The notes under the pieces: model-generated
The model's database searches: none
What the model was told of the DNA's origin: nothing
What the model saw: only the letters and a program-made list of their open reading frames with translations
Part shown: positions 8,086 to 17,211 of the stretch, in pieces
Layout: every line of letters begins with the position of its first letter
Position numbering within the stretch: the stretch's first letter is position 1
Made by a program: the position numbers and the translations under genes
From: Albimonas sp963816545
GTDB lineage: Bacteria; Pseudomonadota; Alphaproteobacteria; Rhodobacterales; Rhodobacteraceae
Length of the DNA stretch: 64,000 nucleotides
Reading direction: 5' to 3'
NCBI GenBank assembly: GCA_963816545.1
Contig: CAWFLE010000007.1
Span: forward strand, 558,001 to 622,000

Positions 8086-9813
8086 ATGACCATTCGCACA
8101 CCCCTTCGCGCGCTGCTCGGCACGACGGCGCTTGCGCTGCCGATGATGCTGGCCCTGCCCGTGCAGGCGCAGCAGAATGACCAGCAGGAGGCCACCTCCT
8201 CGCAGCAGGCCCAGAACGCCTGCGTGGACCTTCAGGCGCTCCTCGACGAGGAAGGCGGCGAAGTCACGCTGGACTACCAGCGTCTCCAGGCGCTGATCGA
8301 GCAGGGCTCCGACGAGCGTTGCCTCGTGGTGCTCGACGAGGTCGAGCGCAAGGGCGGCATCGCCGCCATCAAGACGCAGGACGACTTCGACACGATCGTC
8401 GCGCGGGCCGAGGACATGGATATCGAGGCGGTCGCGAGCCGCGACGTCTCGGCCACCGCCAAGGTCACCGAGACCGTGAAGCTCGAGCGCGAGGCCCTCG
8501 TATCGGGCGAGATCGTGGTGGCGATGCCCGAGGCCAAGGTCGGCGTCCGCCAGGGCTCGCCGCAGGTCGACGTGGAATCCTCGCAGCCCGAGGTGAACGT
8601 GCGCCAGGCCGCGCCGGAAGTGCTGATCCGTCAGCCCAAGCAGCAGATCGCCGTGGACATGCCGCGTCCCACGATCACCATCACGCAGCAGGCGCCCGAG
8701 ATCATCGTGACGATGCCGGAGCCGGGCGTGGACGTGCGCAACGCCGAGCCGACGGTCCGCTTCTCGATGCCGGAGCCCGAGGTCACGGTGAACCAGCCTG
8801 ACCCGAAGATCGCCTTCGATCTCGACGCGAAGATGCTGAAAACCGCCGAGGCCGATGATCTGCGCGAGCGGATCGAGTTCGGCGAGGCCGACAATCCTGT
8901 CCGCACCCGCACCGAGCGTGAGGGCGACGGCGGCCAGAACGTGACGTTCGAGAGCGCCAACGCCGTGGTGAACTCCACGATGACGGACGCCGAGCCGCGC
9001 GTCACCATCGAGCAGGCCGAGCCCACCGTGCGCTGGGAGGCGACCGAGCCGCAGATCAGCTTCAACATGGGCGGCGACCCCGAGATCCGTCTCGAGCAGG
9101 TCGGCGAGCCGAAGGTGACCTTCGAGCAGGCGTCGGCCAAGTCGGGCGACAAGCAGAGCGATCAGGCCTCCGCGCAGTCGAACGGCGCGAACCGCCAGGC
9201 CGCCGCCGAGAACAAGGACGGCGAGCGTCGTCTGGTCGCCGAGGCGCCGGGGATCAAGGATCCGCAGAACGCCGACAAGGGCCTGCAGATGGACGCCGGC
9301 GACTCGACCGCGATGAACGAGGCCGAGCGTGACGTCGAGCAGACGGCCGACGCCGCGGGCAACGCCGTGGAGGCGACCGCCGCCGCCGCCGGCGAAGCCG
9401 TCCGCGAGACCGCGCAGGCCGCCGGGAACGCGGGCGACGAGGCCGCGTCCGAGCTGAACCAGGCGCTCGACATGGACGAGGGCTACCAGCCCCGCGACAT
9501 GCCGACCGAGGTGTTCATGGTGTCCGACCTCGAGGGCCGCGACGTGGTCAACATGCAGGGCGAGGATCTCGGCGAAGTCGGCCGGGTCGTGTCCAACAAC
9601 GGCCGCACCTACATCGTGGTCGAGCATGGCGGCTTCCTGGGCATCGGCGACGAGGAGTACGTCCTGCCGGTCGAGCGCGTCATGATCTCGGGCGACAACG
9701 TGATCCTCGAGGGCCTGAGCGAGGCCGAGCTCGAGGCGATGCCCGAGTATGACGAGAGCGCCGAGGAGGCCCTGGGCGCCGACGATCGGATCGAGATGCG
9801 CTACGAGGGGTGA
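8086..9813 (+). CDS. Exported PRC-barrel protein with nine-residue beta-strand repeats
   Basis: A 575-residue protein. A signal peptide (to about residue 28, ALPVQAQQ) precedes a helical region. Residues about 142-245 and 303-350 consist of back-to-back nine-residue repeats of the form P-x-V-x-V-x-Q/M-x-x (for example PEVNVRQAA, PTITITQQA, PEIIVTMPE, PTVRFSMPE). An Ala/Asp-rich helical linker (410-462) leads to a PRC-barrel domain (about 474-560, VFMVSDLEGRDVVNMQGEDLGEV). The protein is probably periplasmic or envelope-attached and acidic. A GGAG ribosome site fixes the start. A terminator follows, so it is transcribed alone. Confidence 0.75.
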   Translation: MTIRTPLRALLGTTALALPMMLALPVQAQQNDQQEATSSQQAQNACVDLQALLDEEGGEVTLDYQRLQALIEQGSDERCLVVLDEVERKGGIAAIKTQDDFDTIVARAEDMDIEAVASRDVSATAKVTETVKLEREALVSGEIVVAMPEAKVGVRQGSPQVDVESSQPEVNVRQAAPEVLIRQPKQQIAVDMPRPTITITQQAPEIIVTMPEPGVDVRNAEPTVRFSMPEPEVTVNQPDPKIAFDLDAKMLKTAEADDLRERIEFGEADNPVRTRTEREGDGGQNVTFESANAVVNSTMTDAEPRVTIEQAEPTVRWEATEPQISFNMGGDPEIRLEQVGEPKVTFEQASAKSGDKQSDQASAQSNGANRQAAAENKDGERRLVAEAPGIKDPQNADKGLQMDAGDSTAMNEAERDVEQTADAAGNAVEATAAAAGEAVRETAQAAGNAGDEAASELNQALDMDEGYQPRDMPTEVFMVSDLEGRDVVNMQGEDLGEVGRVVSNNGRTYIVVEHGGFLGIGDEEYVLPVERVMISGDNVILEGLSEAELEAMPEYDESAEEALGADDRIEMRYEG

Positions 9814-9850
9814 ACCCTTCCGCAGCCTGACCGATCCTGAAGGATCCCCT

Positions 9851-9882
9851 GCCCGCCCCAGTTCGTCCGGGGCGGGCTTTTT
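9851..9882 (+). terminator. Rho-independent terminator
   Basis: GCCCGCCCC (9851-9859) and GGGGCGGGC (9869-9877) form a 9-base stem with a 9-base loop followed by five T residues. This is a textbook intrinsic terminator for the PRC-barrel gene. Confidence 0.9.
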
Positions 9883-10024
9883 CATGCCCGCTCCCCCGGC
9901 GGAGGCCGCGCTCGCTGGACAAAGCTGCGCCCCTCGTCTACCCCGCGCACGGAAAATTGCGGCGGGGCGCGCCCCAGCGCAGCGAACGGAAACGCGAAGC
10001 CCGACAACCGAGGGGGAACACCCG

Positions 10025-11047
10025 ATGCGCGTCTATTACGATCGCGATTGCGACATCAACCTGATCAAGGACCTGAACGTGGCCGTCGTCGGCTACGGCA
10101 GCCAGGGCCACGCGCATATCCTCAACCTCAAGGACTCGGGCGCGAAGAACCTCGCCGTTGCCCTGCGCCCCGGCTCGTCCTCCGCCGCCAAGGCCGAGGC
10201 CGCGGGCCTCAAGGTCATGGCGATCGACGAGGCCGCCAAGTGGGCCGACGTCATCATGATGGCCATGCCCGACGAGCTTCAGGCCGAAACCTACTACGCC
10301 CACGTCCACGACAACCTGAAGGACGGCGCCGCCATCGCCTTCGCCCACGGCCTGAACGTGCATTTCGGCCTGATCGAGCCGAAGCCGGGCGTGGACGTGA
10401 TCATGATGGCTCCCAAGGGCCCCGGCCACACCGTGCGCGGCGAGTTCACCAAGGGCGGCGGCGTCCCTTGCCTGGTGGCGGTGAACCAGAACGCCTCCGG
10501 CCGCGCGCTGGAAGTGGCGCTGAGCTACTGCTCCGCCATCGGCGGCGGCCGCTCGGGCATCATCGAGACCGACTTCAAGGAGGAGTGCGAGACCGACCTC
10601 TTCGGCGAGCAGGCGGTCCTCTGCGGCGGCCTGGTGGAGCTGATCCGCATGGGCTTCGAGACGCTGGTCGAGGCCGGCTACGCCCCCGAGATGGCGTATT
10701 TCGAGTGCCTCCATGAGGTGAAGCTGATCGTGGACCTGATCTACGAGGGCGGCATCGCCAACATGAACTACTCGATCTCCAACACCGCGGAGTTCGGCGA
10801 GTACCATTCCGGCCCCCAGATCCTCCCGCGCGAGGAGACCAAGGAGCGGATGCGCAAGGTCCTCAAGGACATCCAGGACGGCCGCTTCGTCTCGGAGTGG
10901 ATGCGCGAGCACAAGTCCGGCACGCCGATGTTCAAGGCGATCCGCCGCAACAACGATGCCCACCAGATCGAGCAGGTCGGCGAGAAGCTGCGCGGCATGA
11001 TGCCGTGGATCTCGGCCAACCGCATGGTGGACAAGTCCAAGAACTGA
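10025..11047 (+). CDS. ilvC: Ketol-acid reductoisomerase (NADP+)
   Basis: A 340-residue class I KARI, the second step of valine/isoleucine synthesis, which isomerises and reduces acetolactate. The Rossmann motif VVGYGSQGHAHILNLKDSG is followed by a cofactor-selectivity loop (RPGSSS). FAHGLNVHFG, KGPGHTVRGEF, the metal ligands in ETDFKEECETDLFGEQ, and ECLHEVKLIVDLIYEGG are all present. Length is normal. GAGGGG precedes the ATG by several bases. It is monocistronic, bounded by the upstream terminator and a downstream hairpin. No other ilv gene is in the window. Confidence 0.97.
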   Translation: MRVYYDRDCDINLIKDLNVAVVGYGSQGHAHILNLKDSGAKNLAVALRPGSSSAAKAEAAGLKVMAIDEAAKWADVIMMAMPDELQAETYYAHVHDNLKDGAAIAFAHGLNVHFGLIEPKPGVDVIMMAPKGPGHTVRGEFTKGGGVPCLVAVNQNASGRALEVALSYCSAIGGGRSGIIETDFKEECETDLFGEQAVLCGGLVELIRMGFETLVEAGYAPEMAYFECLHEVKLIVDLIYEGGIANMNYSISNTAEFGEYHSGPQILPREETKERMRKVLKDIQDGRFVSEWMREHKSGTPMFKAIRRNNDAHQIEQVGEKLRGMMPWISANRMVDKSKN

Positions 11048-11050
11048 GCC

Positions 11051-11079
11051 CGGCCGCCCCTCGCCGACCGGGGCGGCCG
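11051..11079 (+). terminator. Hairpin after ilvC
   Basis: CGGCCGCCCC (11051-11060) pairs perfectly with GGGGCGGCCG (11070-11079) over a 9-base loop, four bases after the ilvC stop. No T-run follows. Confidence 0.6.
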
Positions 11080-11081
11080 CG

Positions 11082-11120
11082 CCTCCCTCCCCCGCTTGCG
11101 GGGGAGGGCCGGGGTGGGGG
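11082..11120 (+). repeat. Dispersed GC-rich palindromic repeat, family A, copy 1
   Basis: A 39-base unit whose core CCCTCCCCCGC-TT-GCGGGGGAGGG is a near-perfect hairpin, followed by a G-rich arm. The same unit recurs at 21842-21880 and 21951-21988, always intergenic and in the same orientation; a degenerate relative lies at 30911-30940. Confidence 0.85.
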
Positions 11121-11194
11121 CTTCCGCCGCCCGCCGCCTTGTTTCCGGCGGCGGCGCGGCCTACACCTGCGCCAATCTCATTCCTGGAGGCATC

Positions 11195-11458
11195 ATGGCG
11201 AACGGCAACGAAGACACCATCCCACTCGGCTCGCTGGCGAAGGCGACCAGCGCCTCGCGCAAGACGGTCAAGCGGGTGGCGAAGAAGCTGAAGATCGAGC
11301 CGGCGCGGCACGAGTTGCACGGGAATCCCGTGTTCGTGTTCACCATGGAGCAGGCCGAGCAGATCCTGAAGGCGCGCAACGCCGGGCTGGTGAAGTCCGG
11401 CAAGATGCCTGTGGACGACGCGGGCCCGGCGCTCGCGGCCCGCGCCCGCCAGAGCTGA
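11195..11458 (+). CDS. Small basic protein with a helix-turn-helix-like core
   Basis: An 87-residue protein starting at an ATG with GGAGG five bases upstream. Residues 10-35 (IPLGSLAKATSASRKTVKRV) resemble the turn and recognition helix of a winged or MerR-type HTH, and the following VFVFTMEQAEQILKARNAGL looks like a second helix. It may bind DNA. No family name can be given and no neighbour hints at a target. It converges on the aldehyde dehydrogenase gene. Confidence 0.6.
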   Translation: MANGNEDTIPLGSLAKATSASRKTVKRVAKKLKIEPARHELHGNPVFVFTMEQAEQILKARNAGLVKSGKMPVDDAGPALAARARQS

Positions 11459-11464
11459 GGCGCC

Positions 11465-12940
11465 TCAGCGCCAGTCGCGGCAGAGGTACTTCACCTCCAT
11501 GAAGGCCTCCATGCCGCGGCGGGCGCCCTCGCGCCCCACGCCGGACTGCTTCATGCCGCCGAACGGGATCGGCGCGCCGGTCACCTTGGTGCGGTTCACC
11601 GCCACCATCCCGTATTGCAGCGCGCGAGAGACCCGGTAGATCCGCCGCGGATCCAGGCTGTGGACATAGGCCACCAGCCCGGACTCGGTGTCGTTGGCGC
11701 GCGCGACCACCTCCTCCTCCGTCTCGAACGGCGTCAGCGCGGCCACCGGCCCGAAGGTCTCCTCCCGCATGATCAGCGCCTCGTCAGGCACATCGGTCAG
11801 CACCGTCGGCGCGTAGAACAGCGGCCCGAGGTCATGACCCGTCCCCCCGCAGGCGAGCTGCGCGCCCCGGTCGATGGCGTCCTTCACATGCTCCGCCTGC
11901 TTGGCCACCGCCTTCTCGTTCATCAGCGGCCCGATATCCGGGTCGTCCAGTCCCTTCCCCAACTTCAGCGCCTGCGTGGCGGCCACGAACCGGCGGCAGA
12001 ACTCGTCATAGACCTGCCGCTCCACATAGATCCGGTTGGCGCCGAGGCAGTCCTGACCCGAGGTCGCGAACTTGGCCTTCATCGTCTCCTTCACCGCGTC
12101 GTCCAGATCCGCGTCCTTGAACACGATAACCGGCGCGTGGCCCGCCCAGCTCCATCACCAGCCGCTTCACCGTCTCGGCGGACTGGCGGTACAGCAGCCG
12201 CCCGACCTCGGTGGAGCCGGTGAAGGACAGCGCCCGCACACGCCGGTCCTCGGTCCACGGCTTCACCACCGTCGGCGCCTCGCCGGTCACGATGTTGAAG
12301 ACCCCCGCCGGCAGGCCCGCCCGCTCCCCCAGCTCCGCCAGCGCCAGCGCGGAATACGGCGTCTCGGCCGACGGATGCGCCACCACCGTGCAGCCCGCCG
12401 CGATGGCCGCCGCCGCCTTGCGCGTCAGCATCGCGCAGGGAAAGTTCCACGGCGTGATCAGCGCGGCCACCCCCACGGGCTCCAGCCACAGCTCCACCTC
12501 GGCGTCGGGCAGGTGAGAGGTCACGCCCTCGATGTTCGGCCGCTTGCGCCTCCTCCGCGTAGAACTCGATGAAGGACGCCGCATAGTCGATCTCGCCCCG
12601 CGCCTCGCGACAGCGGCTTGCCCTGCTCCAGCACCATGATCCGCGCGAGGTCCTCCTTCGCCTGCACCACCAGCTCGAACCACCGGCGCAGCACCGCGCC
12701 CCGCTCCTGCGGCAGCCGGCCGGCCCAGCCGGGAAAGGCGTCCTGCGCCGCGTCGACGGCCCGCCTCGCCAGCCCCTCGCCGGCCGAGGCCACCTCGCCG
12801 ATCACCGCGCCGTCCGCGGGGTTGGTCACGGCGAAGACCTCGCCCCCCTCGCCCACCCAGGCGCCGTCGATGTAGGAGCGGTCGCGGATCAGCCGCGGGT
12901 CGGCGACCCCCGCCCGGGCGAAGATTTCGGTCTGCGTCAT
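11465..12940 (-). CDS. gabD: NAD(P)-dependent succinate-semialdehyde dehydrogenase-like, three frameshifts
   Basis: An aldehyde dehydrogenase of the GabD branch: MTQTEIFARAGVADPRLIRD at the start, VELWLEPVGVAALITPWNFP, FTGSTEVGR, MELGG (general base) and the nucleophilic Cys in SGQDCLGANR, then FGGMKQSGVGREG and EVKYLCRDW at the end. It would oxidise succinate semialdehyde (or a related semialdehyde) to the acid. After removing three single extra bases (near 12610, 12545 and 12140) the gene reads 490 residues, the normal length. The breaks leave flanking conservation intact. No gabT is adjacent, so the exact substrate is uncertain. Confidence 0.85.
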
Positions 12941-13150
12941 GTCGGAACTCCTCGGTGCCTGCGGCCGGTGCGGAAGGGCCGCAGGGAACCCGTTATGACG
13001 CAACGGCGCAAGGGCGCGCGCCCCGCAAGCGCAGATCCCCGCCCCCTTAAGCCCCCGCCTCCTCCGCAGTGAACATACCGTTTCGCGGCCTCCCGGTTGC
13101 CTCCGCCGCACGGAGCCGCAACTGATGGGGCCGACCACGCCGGAGGCCGC

Positions 13151-13729
13151 ATGACCGAAGACACCGCCCTCGAAACCCGTCCCGGCCTGCCCGAGGATCT
13201 TCGCTTCCTGCTGGGCGACTACCCCCGCCTGATCTGGGGGGACCACCCCAATTTCGGGCCGACTACGAAGTTCTACCTCGACCGCCACGCCATGTTCCGC
13301 GAGGCGATGGGCGTCATGCGCCGGATCACGGAGGAAAGCCTCGACGGCGCCCGCAAGCCCGCCTCCTGGTCCAGGGATTTCGGCCGGATCGGGGGCTTCT
13401 TCCTCCAGCAGCTCCACGGTCACCACCAGATCGAGGACACGCACTACTTCCCCGCCCTCCTGCGGCTGGAGCCGCGCCTCCAGCGGGGCTTCGACATCCT
13501 CGACCGCGACCACCACGCCATTCACGACACGCTCGACCGTTTTCAGGAGACGGCGGTGGGGGCGCTGAACGCCGTGCAGGCCGCGACCGGGGACCTCAAG
13601 CGCCCCGCCGCGCAGGTGCAGGAGGAGCTGAAGCGCATGGACCGGATCCTCGACCGCCACCTCTTCGACGAGGAGGAGCTCGTGATCCCGATCATGCTCG
13701 ACAAGGGCGAGTCCGAACTCGGCCCCTGA
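13151..13729 (+). CDS. Hemerythrin-like domain protein
   Basis: A 192-residue protein. Histidines and acids spaced through HAMFREAMGVMRR, HGHHQIEDTHYFPAL, LDRDHHAIHDTLDRF and DRHLFDEEELVIPIM give the four-helix hemerythrin di-iron pattern (H...HxxxE...H...HxxxxD/E). Cytosolic members sense or store oxygen or protect against nitrosative and oxidative stress. GGAGG lies just ahead of the ATG. It is divergent from gabD, with a 210-base shared upstream region. Confidence 0.85.
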   Translation: MTEDTALETRPGLPEDLRFLLGDYPRLIWGDHPNFGPTTKFYLDRHAMFREAMGVMRRITEESLDGARKPASWSRDFGRIGGFFLQQLHGHHQIEDTHYFPALLRLEPRLQRGFDILDRDHHAIHDTLDRFQETAVGALNAVQAATGDLKRPAAQVQEELKRMDRILDRHLFDEEELVIPIMLDKGESELGP

Positions 13730-13732
13730 CCC

Positions 13733-14101
13733 TCAGGCGGTGGCGCGCTCCAGCGCCTGCCGCAGGTCGTGCATCATGAAGGGCTTCGGAACCACCGGCG
13801 CGTCGGGGAACGCCTCGCGGGCCGCGCCGACGCCGTAGGCGGTGACGAAGGCGAAGGGCACGCCGCGCTCCTCCAGCCGCCGGGCGATGGGGAAGCTGCG
13901 GTCCGAGGGCCCTAGGTTCACGTCCAGCAGCGCCACGTCGAAGTCTCCGCGCTCCGCCGCCTCCAGCCCCTCGCTCAGCCGGCAGGCCTGCGCCACGACC
14001 CGGCAGTCGAGGTCGAGCAGCATGTCCTCGAGCAGGAACGCGATCAGCGCCTCGTCCTCGACGAGCAGGATGCGCAGCCGACGCCGTCTTTCGCTGGTCA
14101 T
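13733..14101 (-). CDS. Single-domain response regulator (CheY-like receiver)
   Basis: A 122-residue receiver with no output domain. It has the acidic pair in LLVEDEALIAFLLED, the phospho-accepting Asp in VALLDVNLG, and the conserved Lys in VVPKPF. Members of this type are often phosphorylated by HWE/HisKA2 histidine kinases in alphaproteobacteria; the VAxLDVNLG and PKPF style fits that group (inference). No kinase is adjacent. It converges on the hemerythrin gene with only three bases between stops. Confidence 0.88.
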   Translation of the reverse strand: MTSERRRRLRILLVEDEALIAFLLEDMLLDLDCRVVAQACRLSEGLEAAERGDFDVALLDVNLGPSDRSFPIARRLEERGVPFAFVTAYGVGAAREAFPDAPVVPKPFMMHDLRQALERATA

Positions 14102-14192
14102 GCCATCTCCGATCGGAAAAGCGCGGATGCAAGGGGGACGCGACCACCGGACAACCGCGGCGCCGCCCTCCGGTTGCGTGGTCTCCCGCGTT

Positions 14193-14207
14193 TTCCGCGA
14201 AGCGGAA
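14193..14207. promoter_or_regulatory. Palindrome upstream of the IclR gene, candidate operator
   Basis: TTCCGC-GAA-GCGGAA is a perfect 6-3-6 inverted repeat, 80 bases before the IclR-family gene and 92 bases before the divergent response regulator gene. Position and symmetry suit an autoregulatory IclR site; binding is inferred only. Confidence 0.45.
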
Positions 14208-14286
14208 CGCGGGCGCCGCAGTCGGGGGACGCCGGCGGTCCCGGCGCAGGCTTCCCCCCGCGCCGCACCCGTGCTACGCGCTCCGC

Positions 14287-15084
14287 ATGGAGAATGGCGT
14301 TCGCCCGCGAGAATTGGCCCCTGCTCCCGCCCCGAAATACGTGGGCGCGGTGGAGAACGCCGCGCGCATCCTGCGCCGGCTCGCCCGCTCCGGCCGGCCC
14401 GAGGGCGCGGCCTCCATCGCGCGGGAGACGGGGATCAACGCCTCCACCGCCTTCAACATCCTGCGCACCCTCGCGAAGGAGGGGCTGGCGAGCTTCGATG
14501 CCCGGGACAAGACCTACCGCATCGGCCTCGGCGTGCTGGAGCTTTCCGCCCCCATCCTCGGCGCCAACCAGGCCGAGCTGATCCGCCCCGCCCTCGTCCG
14601 CCTCTCCGAATCGCACCGGGTGCTGGTGGGCCTGTGGCTCTTCGGCGGGCGGGAGCGGATGGTGCTGGTGGACCGCGTGGCCCCCCATGACGTGGTGCGG
14701 GTGGAGGTGTCGGTGGGCTCGCGCCTGCCCTCCTGCCTCGGCGCCGTGGGGCGCGCCTACGCCGCCGCCCGCGGCTACGGCCCCGCCCAGCTCCGCCAGC
14801 GGTTCGACACGCTGCGCTGGCACCAGGCTCCCGCCTTCGACGCCTACGCCGCCGACGTGGCGCAGGCCGCCCGCACCGGCCTCGCCTTCGACCGCGGGCG
14901 CCTGTTCCCCAACGTGGACATCGCCGCCTCGGTGGTGCGCGACCACGAGGGCCGCCCCCGCTTCGGCCTCAGCGGCATCACGCTCGCCGGCCTGCATTCC
15001 GAGCCCGCCTTCCTCGCCATGGCCGAGGACCTGCGCGGGGATTCCCGACGGATAGAGACCGCGCTCTTCGGCGCGCCCGCATGA
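14287..15084 (+). CDS. IclR-family transcriptional regulator
   Basis: A 265-residue regulator. The N-terminal winged helix (AVENAARILRRLARSGRPEG, then INASTAFNILRTLAKEGL) is followed by the IclR effector-binding domain (about 95-260) with SVGSRLPSCLGAVGRAYAAA and the late VDIAASVVRDHEGRPRFGLSGI. Its stop overlaps an ATGA and it leads the acyl-CoA synthetase operon, so it probably controls that operon in response to an organic acid or CoA ester. A 15-base palindrome at 14193-14207 is a candidate autoregulatory site. Confidence 0.9.
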   Translation: MENGVRPRELAPAPAPKYVGAVENAARILRRLARSGRPEGAASIARETGINASTAFNILRTLAKEGLASFDARDKTYRIGLGVLELSAPILGANQAELIRPALVRLSESHRVLVGLWLFGGRERMVLVDRVAPHDVVRVEVSVGSRLPSCLGAVGRAYAAARGYGPAQLRQRFDTLRWHQAPAFDAYAADVAQAARTGLAFDRGRLFPNVDIAASVVRDHEGRPRFGLSGITLAGLHSEPAFLAMAEDLRGDSRRIETALFGAPA

Positions 15085-15119
15085 CCGCGCCCGCCAGAGG
15101 CGCGTCGAAAGGAGGAGAT

Positions 15120-17211
15120 ATGAAGGGTTCGCTCGACGCCCTGTTCGCGCCCAGTTCCGTGGCGGTGATCGGCGCCTCCGCCGACCCCCAGCGGATCGGC
15201 GGCCGCCCTATCGCCTACGCGCTGAGGGCCGGCTTCCAGGGCCGCCTCTTCCCGGTGAACCCGAACCGGGAGGAGATCCAGGGCCTGAAATCCTACCCTT
15301 CCGTCTCCGCGATCCCCGAGCCGATCGACTTCGCGCTCCTCGCCGTCCCCGCCGCCCGCGTGGCCGACGGCCTGCGCGAGGCCGCCGCCAAGGGGGCCAA
15401 GGCCGCCGTCCTCTTCTCCGCCGGCTTCGCCGAGATCGGAGAGGAAGGCGCCGCCCGCCAGCAGGAGCTGGTCGCCCTCGCCCGAGACCTCGGCATCCGC
15501 CTGCTCGGCCCCAACTGCCTCGGCCTCTTCAACGCCGAGATCGGCCACTGCCCCACCTTCACCTCCGGCCTCGAAGGGGGGATGCCGCTCCCGGGCCGCG
15601 TCGGCCTCGTCACCCAGTCCGGCGCCTACGGCACGCATCTTCTCAACATGGCCCGCGACCGGCGCATCGGCGTGAAGATCTGGGTCTCCACCGGCAACGA
15701 AGCCGACGTCACCGCCCCCGAATGCATCGAGCATCTGGTCCGCTCGGACGCGGTGGACGTGATCGGCGTCTACATGGAAGGCGTGAACGACCGCGACGCC
15801 CTCTTCCGCGCGCTCGACGCGGCGCGAGAGGCCCGCAAGCCCGTGGTGATGATGAAGGTCGGCACCTCCGCCGTCGGCGCCGCCGCCGCCCAGTCCCACA
15901 CCGCCTCCCTCGCCGGCTCCGACGCGGGCTTCGACGCCGCCATGCGCCGCTACGGCGCCCTGCGCACGAAAACCACCGAGGAGATGCTGGACACCCTCTA
16001 CGCCGCCTCCCTCTCCCCGCTCCCGAAAGGCCGCCGCCTCGCCGTGGTCACCGTCTCCGGCGGCGCGGGCGTGCTGATGGCCGACGCGGCCGAGGAATTC
16101 GGCCTTCAGATGCCGCCCCTCGCGGACGACGCCCAGAAGACCATCCTCGCCCGCAACCCCCTCGCGTCCGCCCGCAACCCGGTGGATCTCACCGCCCATG
16201 TCCTCAACGACATGGACCTGGTGACCGAGGGCTTCTCCACCCTGCGCCGCGCGGGGGGCTACGACATGACCGCCGCCTTCTTCACCTCCTGGACCGCCTC
16301 CCCCGTCGTCGGCCCCCGCCTGCGCGAACGGATCGAGGCCGCCCTCCCCGGCCGCGCCGACGCCCCCTTCGCGCTCGTGGTGCAAGGCCCGCCCGACGTC
16401 CTCGCCCCCTACGAGGCGAACGGCATGATGGTGTTCGAAGACCCCTCCCGCGCCATCCGCGCGCTGGCCAACCTCGCGAGGATCGCCGACGGCCTCGCCC
16501 CCCGCCCCGCGCCCGAGCCTCGTCGAGAACCTCCCCGCCCTGCCCCGCCATACCACCGGCGAGCGCGAGGCCAAGGCGATCATGGCCGCCGCCGGCATCC
16601 CCATCCCCGCCGAGGAGGTCGTCCAGACCCCGGAAACCGCCGCCGAGGCCGCCGCACGCATCGGCTTCCCCACGGTCCTCAAGATCGTCTCCCCCGACAT
16701 CGCCCACAAGACCGAGGTCGGCGGCGTCCGCCTGAACCTGCCCGACGCCGAAGCCGTGCGCGAAGCCGCCGCGCAGATGCTCGCTTCCGTCGCCGCCAAG
16801 GCCCCCAACGCCCGCATCGAGGGCCTCCTCGTCGGCCGCATGGCCGGCGAGGGCGTCGAGCTGATCCTCGGCGCCCGCCGCGACCCGGTCATGGGCCCGG
16901 TGGTCCTCGTCGGCCTCGGCGGCGTCTTCACCGAGGTGATGCGCGACGTCGCCCTCGCCCTCGCCCCCGTCTCCCACGCCGAGGCGCGCGAGATGCTCGA
17001 AGGCCTCCGCGGCGCCGCCCTGCTCAAGGGCGCCCGCGGCAAGCCCCCGGTGGACCTCGACGCCGCCGCCGACGCCATCCGCCGCCTCTCGGCGCTCGCC
17101 GCCTCCGACCCCGACGGCTTCGAGAGCCTGGAGATCAACCCCCTGCTGGTGCAGGAGACGGGCGCCCTCGCCCTCGACGCCCTGATCGAGCCGCGCGCGG
17201 AGGAGGCATGA
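15120..17211 (+). CDS. NDP-forming acyl-CoA synthetase (acetate--CoA ligase family), one frameshift
   Basis: About 696 residues with the domain order of ADP-forming acyl-CoA synthetases. It begins with a CoA-binding domain (LDALFAPSSVAVIGASADP). Succinyl-CoA-ligase-like domains follow, with the phospho-His region (GLVTQSGAYGTHLLNMA, AAAQSHTASLAGSDAGFDAA), and then an ATP-grasp domain (AIMAAAGIPIPAEEVV to NPLLVQETGALALDAL). One extra base near 16513 breaks the frame between the halves. GGAGGAG immediately before 15120 favours this start; an ATG at 15081 overlapping the IclR stop is the alternative. It converts an organic acid plus ATP to acyl-CoA, ADP and Pi; the acid is unknown. Confidence 0.85.

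Noticed and set aside
8008..9885. Long antisense frame over the PRC-barrel gene
   Set aside because: Its His/Leu/Gly-rich periodic translation mirrors the sense-strand nine-residue repeats; the sense frame has a signal peptide, ribosome site and terminator.
14844..17138. Very long minus-strand frame opposite the acyl-CoA synthetase
   Set aside because: A GC-driven shadow; the plus strand carries recognisable motifs throughout.
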